From: Deltaproteobacteria bacterium | GTDB lineage: Bacteria; Desulfobacterota; Desulfobacteria; Desulfobacterales; UBA11574 | DNA: 17,440 nucleotides | Reading direction: 5' to 3' | Assembly: GCA_019313505.1 (NCBI GenBank) | Contig: JAFDBA010000025.1 | Coordinates: forward strand, 1-17,440 | Shown here: positions 7,801-13,560 of the stretch, one piece after another | Numbering within the stretch: position 1 is the first letter of the stretch | Layout of the letters: every line of letters starts with the position of its first letter | Made by a program: the position numbers and the translations under genes | The notes under the pieces: model-generated | What the model saw: the letters and a program-made list of their open reading frames with translations, nothing else | The model's database searches: none | Told to the model about the DNA's origin: nothing

Positions 7801-8060
7801 CTGTCACTGCTTTCACTTTTAATCTCTACCAGGCCTTCCAGGTTTTTAAGCTCATCTTCCTGGACTTCGACAATTTCGCGTTCAACTTCAACCGGGCTTG
7901 CTCCCTGCCAGATGGTCGTGATGGAGATTTCAGGCAGATCAATATTGGGGGTCAGCTGGATGGGAATTCTGTAAAGTGAAATAAAGCCGAAAAGAACAAG
8001 CAGGAGAACTCCAACGGTAACGGTAACAGGCTTTTTTATGGCGGTTTCAACTAGTTTCAT
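4869..8060 (-). CDS. RND efflux transporter, inner-membrane pump subunit (HAE1/AcrB-like)
   Basis: A proton-driven exporter of the AcrB/MexB class, 1063 residues, which is full length. It starts with a transmembrane helix (about 12-30) and the typical periplasmic entry IQLTPNIDLPEISI. Helix clusters lie at about 340-490 and 890-1055, with two large periplasmic loops between. In the proton-relay helices AcrB has Asp-Asp and Lys; here the fourth helix reads GMVVDNSIVVFEN (D404, N405) and the tenth GIVVNNAILIVHQ (N960, N961). One acidic residue is therefore kept and the lysine is replaced, as in many environmental HAE1 relatives. It would work with the adaptor encoded upstream (8370-9467) and an outer-membrane channel that is not in the window. 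The ATG has only a weak AAAGA before it. The substrate is unknown. Confidence 0.93.
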   Translation of the reverse strand: MKLVETAIKKPVTVTVGVLLLVLFGFISLYRIPIQLTPNIDLPEISITTIWQGASPVEVEREIVEVQEDELKNLEGLVEIKSESSDSRAYINLMFEIGTDTDDALLRVSNSLERVKKYPDDVEKPIIKSGGRREKAIVWMVLQALDGYQGNLQHEYDFIDEHIKPRLERISGVSSSNIHGGREREVQVVVDSDALSARRVTIPELVRTLDIENKNISAGDFDEGKRRYIARTVGEYQSTEDVSKVIIKRIKGIPVTVGDIASVEFGFKDSEYVVRHEGIPTIVLNAVREPGSNVLLVVKRLQTALTELNEGLLKERHLKLTVVYDYTRYIYNAINLVKENIFIGGLLAILVLVVFLRNFASTVIVSIAIPISAMGTFLVMTLMGRNINVVSLAGLSFAIGMVVDNSIVVFENIFRHREMGKTRVKAAHDGTVEVWGAVLASTLTTVAVFLPIVFVQEEAGQLFRDIAIAISSAVALSLLVSITVIPTLSAKILGKIQKDNHPAFKTKGIFAHIQRPVNIIGRGLDAFAAGFVNYTTKFVYWMCGWVTARMGIVLIMTLMAIGLAWFLMPKTEYLPEGNREVLYGILLPPPGYNLEELEKIGETVEKGILPLIEHGQKSVLAEKLNLPPVSGFFYVARGQSVFMGVISKVQQRTRELLPYVYSILSKIPGMIAIVQQPSLFSRNIGEGRSIEIEIKGPDLVQLINLGKQIYGLTAQALPGAQIRPIPSLDLGNPEMRVIPNRDRLTRLGMTTADLGLIVDTIVDEAKASTYRLHGDEIDLVVKSKQGKLERTQDLAQFPVVAPSGEKVTLNSLAEVKIEEGPIQINHIDSQRAITIQVIPAREMALESAMTIVEQKVVAPIRAGDGLSKLYSITLGGTADDLTRTRKILMWNFILAIVISYLLMSALFENFFYPLIIMFSVPLAAAGGFVGLSLVNTFKTYQPLDIITMLGFVILVGIVVNNAILIVHQTLNNIRDGNMLPRDAITESVRSRIRPIYMSTITTITAMLPLVLAPGAGSEFYRGIGSVVVGGLLIATVFTIFLIPALLSLALDAAGALKKSFSRS

Positions 8061-8118
8061 TCTTTAATTAATCGGCTTAAACCAGCACCTCAGGTAGTGG
8101 TACCATAATCGTAAGAAA

Positions 8119-8290
8119 TGCCTAAAGTTTGAAGTGAACTAAAGTTTAAAGTGAGCTAAAGTTAAGGAATTCTGCCAATTATATAAAAACGGCGGAGCGA
8201 AGCGACACCATAACTTTAGGCACCCCGGTTAAATAAGATAAGGCATTAAACTGGGTAAACTTTAGATCACTTTAGACACTTTTAACTTGT
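8119..8290. repeat. TGCCTAAAG family repeat, element 1
   Basis: The left arm carries TGCCTAAAG, TGAACTAAAG and TGAGCTAAAG units and then TTAAGGAATTCTG. A GC-rich core GGCGGAGCGAAGCGACACC follows at 8191-8209. The right arm carries the complementary units (ACTTTAGGCAC, ACTTTAGATCACTTTAG). About 40 bases of unrelated sequence split the right arm. The order of parts is the same as in element 2 at 9685-9818. Confidence 0.7.
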
Positions 8291-8324
8291 ACGGCTTTAA
8301 GTAAAACAGCCCCTTTCTAGGGGG

Positions 8325-8348
8325 AAAAGCCTGGTCCTCTCTCCAGGC
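8325..8348 (-). terminator. Weak terminator-like hairpin after the adaptor gene
   Basis: On the minus strand GCCTGG, an 8-nt loop, CCAGGC and TTTT follow the stop codon of the adaptor by about 20 bases. The stem is only 6 bp and the T-run 4, so read-through into the pump gene is likely. The right half, GGACCAGGCTTTTC, closely matches the hairpin in the leader of the same gene (GGACCAGGTTTTTC). Confidence 0.4.
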
Positions 8349-8369
8349 CGTAGGCTATGCCAGGGTTCT

Positions 8370-9467
8370 TTATTTTAAAACAGTTACTGCCTGTCCGGGT
8401 CTTAGGCGTTCATTGCCGCGGATGACAACAGGGGCGCCTGGTTTGAGGTTTCCCTGGACGGCAACATTTCCGTCATAATAGCCGAGGATTTTTACATTCA
8501 CAGGAATGGCCTTGCCGTCAGCCACTAAAAAAACCAGTTTGTTGTTTCCGGCGGTAACCACGCTGTCTTTTGGTATTAAAAGGGCGCTTTTTTTATTTGC
8601 CAGGTTGAATGTAACCACCGCCTCCATGCCGCTTTTAATCTTAACGTTCGGATTATCAAGACGTATCCTTACCGGGAAGGTTCTTGAATCGGGATCTCCC
8701 TGTGGAAGCACGGCATATATCTTACTTGGAAACGGATCATTTGATATGCTTTTTATGACTACTTTGACTTCACTTTCAGGGGCAAGCAAAACCGAATAGC
8801 GTTCCGGAACATCCACGGTTATTTCAATCTGGCTGAGATTAAGGAGAGTAACGACAGGCCCTCCGATCTTGATCCATTCTCCGACCTGAGTGTGTTCCTT
8901 TGATACAAAGCCTGAGAAGGGTGCTAAAACCTTTTTTTGTTTTATCTCGTATTCAAGCTGTTCTATTTCAGCTTTGCTCCGCAGTAATACCTGTGAAAGG
9001 GCGCGGTGAGTATAAAGTGCGTTATCATATTTTGTTTCTGCAATACTGTTTGTCTTTTTAAGTTTGCTGAGTCTATTAAGCTCCTTTTCTGCGTTCTGAA
9101 GGTTCGCCTTGATCGTCTCTTTTGCGGCGATAGCGCCTTTTAAGCGGAGTTTGAGATTTGTAGATCTCAGCCTTACCAGCAATTCACCCTTTTTGACAAA
9201 ACGGCCCTCTTCTACCGGAAAATACTCAACCACGCCTGACACTTCGGCGGCAACAGTACTTGTTGCAATGGCCTCTGATGTTCCAATTAGGGATATCTGA
9301 TCTGAAACCATCTTTTTTTCTACCGCGGCAACCCTGACCGGTACAGGGGGAGGGCCCTTTTTTTTGCCGTTATCTTGGGCCGGGAGGGTTGAAGCTGTGA
9401 TAAAAAAGACAGCCGCGGTCATTAAAAAATATCTGCAAAAAGACGTTTTGGAGTTATATTTCAGCAT
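8370..9467 (-). CDS. RND efflux periplasmic adaptor subunit (membrane fusion protein)
   Basis: The adaptor bridges an RND pump and an outer-membrane channel. The 365 residues begin with a signal-peptide-like segment (charged start, hydrophobic 13-28, likely cut after LPA at about 30); no lipobox cysteine is seen. Next come the beta-barrel start VPVRVAAVEKK (42-52), a split lipoyl-like domain (VAAEVSGVVEYFPVEEGRFVKKGELL in outline, then VLAPFSGFVSKEH at 180-192) and a coiled-coil hairpin (about 105-178) between its halves. The end domain carries the usual LLIPKDSVV. AGGA lies 8 bases before the ATG. It is the first gene of the transporter unit, preceded by a promoter with a palindrome on its -10 and by a terminator-like leader hairpin. 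The length is normal for the HlyD/AcrA family. Confidence 0.92.
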   Translation of the reverse strand: MLKYNSKTSFCRYFLMTAAVFFITASTLPAQDNGKKKGPPPVPVRVAAVEKKMVSDQISLIGTSEAIATSTVAAEVSGVVEYFPVEEGRFVKKGELLVRLRSTNLKLRLKGAIAAKETIKANLQNAEKELNRLSKLKKTNSIAETKYDNALYTHRALSQVLLRSKAEIEQLEYEIKQKKVLAPFSGFVSKEHTQVGEWIKIGGPVVTLLNLSQIEITVDVPERYSVLLAPESEVKVVIKSISNDPFPSKIYAVLPQGDPDSRTFPVRIRLDNPNVKIKSGMEAVVTFNLANKKSALLIPKDSVVTAGNNKLVFLVADGKAIPVNVKILGYYDGNVAVQGNLKPGAPVVIRGNERLRPGQAVTVLK

Positions 9468-9485
9468 TTATTTTGTCCTGAAAAA

Positions 9486-9504
9486 CCTGGTCCTTTGGGC
9501 CAGG
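9486..9504 (-). promoter_or_regulatory. Terminator-like leader hairpin abutting the adaptor RBS
   Basis: On the minus strand the 19-base CCTGGCCCAAAGGACCAGG folds into a seven-pair stem with one mismatch and an AAA loop, followed directly by TTTTT and then by the CAGGA that holds the ribosome binding site. The upstream TCCTG could pair either with the hairpin's own CCAGG or with that CAGGA. It therefore looks like an attenuator or a translational switch; this is inference from base pairing alone. Confidence 0.45.
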
Positions 9505-9567
9505 ATTCTTTACTTCCTTTATCCAGCACCACAGGGTTTCAAAGAAAATGTTACCAAAATTTTAGAT

Positions 9568-9585
9568 GGTTTTATATATAAAACC
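9568..9585. promoter_or_regulatory. Perfect 18-bp palindrome over the adaptor promoter
   Basis: GGTTTTATATATAAAACC reads the same on both strands. It covers the predicted -10 box of the efflux promoter, which is a typical place for a repressor operator. AT-rich palindromes also arise by chance, and no regulator gene is adjacent. Confidence 0.45.
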
Positions 9586-9597
9586 CAAGAACGTCAA
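9569..9597 (-). promoter_or_regulatory. Promoter of the efflux operon
   Basis: On the minus strand -35 TTGACG (9592-9597) is followed by TATAAA at 15-base spacing (9571-9576) or by TAAAAC at 17-base spacing (9569-9574). The transcript would have a leader of about 95 bases containing the hairpin at 9486-9504. Confidence 0.5.
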
Positions 9598-9684
9598 GAA
9601 TATAACCAAAATGCGTCTAGAACTTTTGTAATAAATGTACGGGAAATATATCCTCTTGCCCGAATAATATTGTGTGTTATATTA

Positions 9685-9818
9685 AGTGTGAAGTGCCTAA
9701 AGTGACCTAAAGTGCCTAAAGTTAAGGTATTCTGTCATTTTTATTTAAAATAAATAGCCGGAGCGTAGCGACTCCTTGACTTTAGATCACTTCAAACTTT
9801 AGATCACTTGTAACTTTT
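9685..9818. repeat. TGCCTAAAG family repeat, element 2
   Basis: The left arm reads TGCCTAAAG, TGACCTAAAG, TGCCTAAAG, then TTAAGGTATTCTG. The core at 9760-9775 is GGAGCGTAGCGACTCC, whose ends pair (GGAG with CTCC, CG with CG, one bulge). The right arm is the complement of AAGTGATCTAAAG twice. The whole is an imperfect inverted repeat of about 134 bp. It lies in the divergent gap and shares its plan with element 1. Confidence 0.75.
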
Positions 9819-9828
9819 CCGGTTTATC

Positions 9829-9861
9829 CGGGTTAGGTGTTAACGGATAACAAATAACCCG
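9829..9861 (+). promoter_or_regulatory. Inverted repeat upstream of the cooC-like gene
   Basis: CGGGTTA (9829-9835) and TAACCCG (9855-9861) are exact complements with a 19-base spacer. They end about 57 bases before the start codon. The arrangement suits a regulator site or a leader structure; no T-run follows. Confidence 0.35.
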
Positions 9862-9907
9862 TAATTCCAGGCGGTACGTTTTTGTTCAAACGGGGTTAAA
9901 TAAAGAA

Positions 9908-9911
9908 AGGA
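9908..9911 (+). promoter_or_regulatory. Ribosome binding site deciding the cooC-like start
   Basis: AGGA ends one base before the upstream ATG (9913) and seven bases before the in-frame ATG at 9919. The second gives the family-typical N-terminus MKLAVSGKGGVGKTT and is preferred. Confidence 0.7.
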
Positions 9912-9918
9912 TATGCAT

Positions 9919-10674
9919 ATGAAACTGGCAGTAAGCGGTAAAGGCGGAGTAGGCAAAACAACATTTTCCGCCCTATTGATACGGACATTGAATGAACAGG
10001 GAAAACATGTGCTGGCAATCGACGCTGATCCGGATGCAAATCTTGCAGCAGCACTGGGTATTCCCGATTCAGACAAGATTGTACCCATTGCCGAGATGAA
10101 AGAGCTTATTTTTGAGAGAACCGAGGCACAACCGGGAACCATCGGCGGTTTTTTTAAACTCAATCCTAAGGTGGATGATCTTCCTGATTCCCTGTCTGCG
10201 AAACTTGACAATATCAAGCTGATGCGGCTCGGTGGTGTTAAAAAAGGGGGGGGCGGATGCATATGCCCGGAAAGCACTCTGTTAAGGGCGCTGGTGATTC
10301 ATGTTGTCCTGTCAAGGGATGAAGTGGTGGTAATGGATATGGAAGCCGGAATCGAACATCTGGGCAGAGCCACGGCATCTGCAGTGGATAAACTTATTGT
10401 GGTTGTGGAACCGGGACGTCGAAGTATAGATACCGCAGGTCACATAAAAAAGTTGGCATCCGAGATCGGCTTAAAAAATATTTGTGTTGTGGGTAACAAA
10501 ATCCGCAGTAAAAAAGATGAAGAATTTTTAAAAAAGCACATGAGGGGTTTTAAATTGCTCGGTTTTATACCGTATGATGAAGCTTTGATAGAGGCTGATC
10601 TGGATGGTGTTTCACCTTTTGATGTGGATTCGACGGCAAAAGCAAATATCAAAGAGATGATTGCTAAGCTTTAA
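9919..10674 (+). CDS. cooC: CooC-like nickel-insertion ATPase (CODH maturation)
   Basis: A MinD/NifH-type P-loop ATPase of 251 residues. The deviant Walker A is SGKGGVGKTT (6-15), followed by AIDADPDANLAAALG (33-47), Walker B-like VVVMDMEAGIEHLG (136-149) and VVGNK. The CxC motif (GGGCIC, cysteines 114 and 116) is the feature that separates CooC from MinD and NifH; in Carboxydothermus CooC1 the paired cysteines of a dimer bind nickel or zinc. The role would be ATP-dependent nickel delivery to the C-cluster of carbon monoxide dehydrogenase, or the closely related AcsF job for acetyl-CoA synthase. No CODH or ACS gene is in the window. The stop codon overlaps the start of the helicase gene by one base (TAATG), so the two are probably translationally coupled. 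An in-frame ATG two codons upstream is the alternative start. Confidence 0.88.
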   Translation: MKLAVSGKGGVGKTTFSALLIRTLNEQGKHVLAIDADPDANLAAALGIPDSDKIVPIAEMKELIFERTEAQPGTIGGFFKLNPKVDDLPDSLSAKLDNIKLMRLGGVKKGGGGCICPESTLLRALVIHVVLSRDEVVVMDMEAGIEHLGRATASAVDKLIVVVEPGRRSIDTAGHIKKLASEIGLKNICVVGNKIRSKKDEEFLKKHMRGFKLLGFIPYDEALIEADLDGVSPFDVDSTAKANIKEMIAKL

Positions 10675-12797
10675 TGAATCGAAAAAAACGATACCATCAT
10701 AGCCCAAAGAATAGAAAAAGAAAATTCGGTCGCAGACCCCGGGTTCTTAAGATCAAGCCCGGGGCTGATGCCGGGCTAAAAAAGGTTTTTGCCTCCATTG
10801 GAGTGCCGGATAAAAAACCCTTTAAACCAGATCCGTTCCAGCTGAAAGCACTGTCGGTAATCGAAGGTGCAGACTGCCTTGTTACTGTCCCCACAGGTGC
10901 CGGTAAGACCTGGATAGCACAGCAGGCAATGGCCCGGATTCATGAAAAGGGTGGAAGATCATGGTATGCTTCCCCTTTAAAGGCTTTGAGCAATACAAAA
11001 TACGGTGAATTTTCAGAAATCTTCGGGGGGGCAAATGTCGGGATTTTAACCGGTGACAGAAAAGAGAATCCTGATGCGCCTGTTATCGTCGGGACCACCG
11101 AAATTCTGCGCAATCAGCTTTACGATGCAATGCATAAAGGAGTATCTCTTTCAACCGATTTAGTTATCCTTGACGAAGCACATTTTTTAGGGGATGAAGA
11201 CAGAGGGGTGGTCTGGGAAGAGATTATGATATATCTTCCAGTAAGGATACCCCTCCTTTTGCTTTCGGCCACAATAGGCAATGCAAATATTATCGCAAAA
11301 TGGCTTTCGTCAATTCGTTTAAAAGAATGTATTGTTGTTGAAGAAACAAAAAGGCCGGTTCCGCTTTATCCTTTGTTTTTTCATCCTTCAGGAACTCTTT
11401 TTCCTCTTATAGGCCGGAAAAGTTCCGGAAAAAGCAGTCTTCATAAAAAAGTTTCTGATTATGTTAACAGCAATCCTCCTCCCCTTCTTGCTCCTCCACA
11501 TAAGCTGCCCCCTTTTGGAGAGATTATGGGAGCCCTTAATAAATACCGTCTCCTGCCGGTTATATTTTTCCTTAAATCACGGGCTGATTGTGACCATGCC
11601 CTTGATCTGTGTGTGGACATCCCGACATTGGATGAAAATCGAAGGGCAAGGCGGAGCAAAAGAATCCAAGAGCTTGTGTCCCAAAGTCCTCATATTGCCA
11701 GACACCGCCAATTGCGGCACCTTGAACATCTGGCCGTTGGTTCTCATCACAGCGGGCAGTTGCCGGCATGGAAGCTGGTGCTTGAGACATTGATGACAGA
11801 AGGGCTTCTTGATGCTGTTTTTGCAACATCCACGGTTGCGGCGGGTGTAAATTTTCCTGCCAGAACAATCGTTCTTCTTAATTCAGACAGGTTCAACGGC
11901 AGGGATTTTCTACCCCTTAGCCCCACTGAATTTCACCAGATGACCGGGCGGGCGGGACGAAGGGGAATGGACCATATAGGATTTGCAGTGACAGTTCCAG
12001 GAAAATTCATGGACATAAGGTTAACCGCAAAACTAATATCATCGCCTCCTTCCGATGTGGCCAGCCAGATCAAAATAAATTTTTCCATGGCCCTTAACCT
12101 GCTTTTGTCCCACACTCCTGACCAGATAAAAGAGCTTCTTAAAAAATCTTTTGCAACCTATATGATCATGGAGGCAAGAAAAAAAAGGAGAGCCCGTAAG
12201 TCACTCGAAGATGAACACAAGCGACTGTGGCAAGATTTTTTGCATCATCTTAACTTTCTGAAAGATACAGGTTATGTAACGGAACAGGGGGCGCTGACGG
12301 CAGACGGGATATGGGCATCCCAATTGAGGGTGGATCAGCCGCTTATGATAGCCCAAGGTTTCAGGCTCGGAATTTTCCCTGAATCTGATCCCGCACTCCT
12401 TGCCGCCGTGATAACATTATTCGTAAATGAGCGGGAATCGGATGACACGATTGAAAAGATGTTCAAGCCAAAAATGCTGTTGGCAACCTTTCACAAAGTA
12501 AAAACAAGCATGGAACCGTTTGCAAAGCAAATGACAGATCAAGGGTTTGAAGTTAGACCCCTGTTTTTACGGCCGGCTGCCACAATTTATGCCTGGGCCA
12601 CCGGTCAGCCTTGGGAAAAGGTACTTTCAGTAGCCAAGATGGAGGAAGGAGACCTTGCCATGCTGATTCTCCGGACCGCCGATAACTTAAGACATATCAG
12701 AGCCCTTACGCGAGTTTTTCCTGAAGCTGCCGAAACATCTGCAAGGTCCATTGAGCTGATTATGAGGTATCCTGTGGTGATCGAGCATGACATTTAA
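10674..12797 (+). CDS. Ski2-like DExH-box helicase
   Basis: Superfamily 2 ATP-dependent helicase, 707 residues. Motifs in order: Q-like DPFQLKAL (53-60), Walker A PTGAGKT (73-79), ASPLKALSNTKY (99-110), TTEILRNQ (141-148), DEAH (167-170) followed by FLGDEDRGVVWEE, SATIGN (198-203), FATSTVAAGVNFPAR (383-397) and QMTGRAGRRG (422-431). The DRGVVWEE stretch and the GVNFPAR motif place it with Ski2/Mtr4/HelY-like RNA helicases rather than RecQ or DEAD-box types. A strongly basic tail (residues 1-30) could bind nucleic acid. It begins inside the stop codon of the CooC-like gene and is followed after 15 bases by the hydrolase gene. Its substrate and any link to nickel enzyme maturation are unknown. 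Confidence 0.9.
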   Translation: MNRKKRYHHSPKNRKRKFGRRPRVLKIKPGADAGLKKVFASIGVPDKKPFKPDPFQLKALSVIEGADCLVTVPTGAGKTWIAQQAMARIHEKGGRSWYASPLKALSNTKYGEFSEIFGGANVGILTGDRKENPDAPVIVGTTEILRNQLYDAMHKGVSLSTDLVILDEAHFLGDEDRGVVWEEIMIYLPVRIPLLLLSATIGNANIIAKWLSSIRLKECIVVEETKRPVPLYPLFFHPSGTLFPLIGRKSSGKSSLHKKVSDYVNSNPPPLLAPPHKLPPFGEIMGALNKYRLLPVIFFLKSRADCDHALDLCVDIPTLDENRRARRSKRIQELVSQSPHIARHRQLRHLEHLAVGSHHSGQLPAWKLVLETLMTEGLLDAVFATSTVAAGVNFPARTIVLLNSDRFNGRDFLPLSPTEFHQMTGRAGRRGMDHIGFAVTVPGKFMDIRLTAKLISSPPSDVASQIKINFSMALNLLLSHTPDQIKELLKKSFATYMIMEARKKRRARKSLEDEHKRLWQDFLHHLNFLKDTGYVTEQGALTADGIWASQLRVDQPLMIAQGFRLGIFPESDPALLAAVITLFVNERESDDTIEKMFKPKMLLATFHKVKTSMEPFAKQMTDQGFEVRPLFLRPAATIYAWATGQPWEKVLSVAKMEEGDLAMLILRTADNLRHIRALTRVFPEAAETSARSIELIMRYPVVIEHDI

Positions 12798-12812
12798 TGG
12801 CTTCTTAAAAAG

Positions 12813-13538
12813 ATGATTACACATACACAAAATCTTACAGGGGACCGGACGATTCACCAGTTCATGGGGAAAGCCAGTAATATTTATATCATTGAGGATA
12901 ACCGTCAAAAAGCTACATTTCTTGTTGACTGCGGTATGCCGTCTGACAAAGAAGGTCTGGTTGGGGCTTTGCGCTGTCTGCCTCCTTTAAAAGGGGTTGT
13001 CTGCACCCATTTTCATGTGGATCATGTTTCAGGATGGACTTATATAAAAACAATTTTTAAAGAATGCGAAATCTGGTTTCACGAAAAGGCAAGACCGTTT
13101 GTAATGGGAGATAAGCGCATCCCGTTTCCATCTTATGATGATTATAAGGCCATAATCATACCGTGCATGAAAGAGTCAGGTTATTTCCCGGGTCCAGGTG
13201 ATTTATTTATGGGGGGGTTGTATGGAACACCATTTAAAAAAGGTTTTCCTTCGGATCGGATAGAATATTTTGCAAAGGAGCAGCCGGTACTGCCGGGTTT
13301 TAAAACCATACAGACACCCGGCCACAGACCCGACTCGGTATCCTTTTTTGATCGGGAAAGCGGAATCCTTATTTCCGGAGATTTTCTGGTGGTCATAAAC
13401 GGAAAGCTGACCTGCAACACTTTTGTGGAAAGCAAAGAGGATCAGAAAGACTCTATTGACAAAATCAAGGGCCTGACCGGTTTAAGGTTTGTTTATCCGG
13501 GGCATGGGGTTTGCGTGTCGTTTTCCAGAGACCTTTGA
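12813..13538 (+). CDS. Metallo-beta-lactamase-fold hydrolase
   Basis: A 241-residue protein with the complete metal-ligand set: THFHVDH (HxHxDH, 66-71), H171 in TPGHRPDS, D190 in SGDF and H231 in YPGHG. This fits the broad glyoxalase II/lactamase-like hydrolase group; the substrate cannot be told. It begins 15 bases after the helicase stop and probably belongs to the same transcript, although no strong Shine-Dalgarno is visible (only AAAAAG). The C-terminus is odd: the last codons (FSRDL) and the TGA lie in a copy of the end of the MITE-like element found at 2132-2273, so the original tail after VYPGHG may have been replaced. The catalytic residues are all upstream of that point, so activity may persist. 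Confidence 0.85.
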   Translation: MITHTQNLTGDRTIHQFMGKASNIYIIEDNRQKATFLVDCGMPSDKEGLVGALRCLPPLKGVVCTHFHVDHVSGWTYIKTIFKECEIWFHEKARPFVMGDKRIPFPSYDDYKAIIIPCMKESGYFPGPGDLFMGGLYGTPFKKGFPSDRIEYFAKEQPVLPGFKTIQTPGHRPDSVSFFDRESGILISGDFLVVINGKLTCNTFVESKEDQKDSIDKIKGLTGLRFVYPGHGVCVSFSRDL

Positions 13539-13556
13539 AAAACGTTCTCTTTTGCT
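13525..13556. mobile_element. Solo end of the MITE-like element
   Basis: CCAGAGACCTTTGAAAAA here is identical to 2129-2146, and the similarity to the other, inverted end of that element continues into GTTC and TTTTG. No matching right end was found in the window, so this is a single arm or a decayed remnant. It carries the last codons and stop of the hydrolase gene and reaches almost to the stop of the convergent decarboxylase gene. Confidence 0.65.
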
Positions 13557-13560
13557 TGGA

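Larger units (their letters stand above)
8061..8369. other. Gap between adaptor and pump genes, filled by a repeat
   Basis: The two genes run in the same direction and in this family are normally nearly contiguous. The 309-bp gap holds repeat element 1 (8119-8290) and a terminator-like hairpin (8325-8348). Nothing coding is seen. The repeat probably entered an older compact operon. Confidence 0.6.
9468..9918. other. Divergent control region between the efflux and cooC operons
   Basis: This gap of about 450 bp contains no gene. On the efflux side it holds a leader hairpin, a promoter and a palindrome. Repeat element 2 occupies 9685-9818. On the cooC side there is an inverted repeat at 9829-9861, and no strong promoter match could be chosen by eye. 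Confidence 0.6.

Noticed and set aside
8224..8244. GGTTAAATAAGATAAGG resembles the sequence just before the cooC-like start (9894-9910)
   Set aside because: The match is short, AT-rich and imperfect, so it may be chance; too weak to call a repeat.
9364..9705. A 113-codon plus-strand frame
   Set aside because: It starts inside the antisense of the adaptor gene and runs through its promoter and into repeat element 2; no ribosome site or recognisable domain.
9919..10674. MinD, ParA or NifH identity for the P-loop ATPase
   Set aside because: The CxC motif within GGGCIC and the DADPDANL stretch are characteristic of CooC; the NifH cluster cysteines and MinD membrane helix are not seen.
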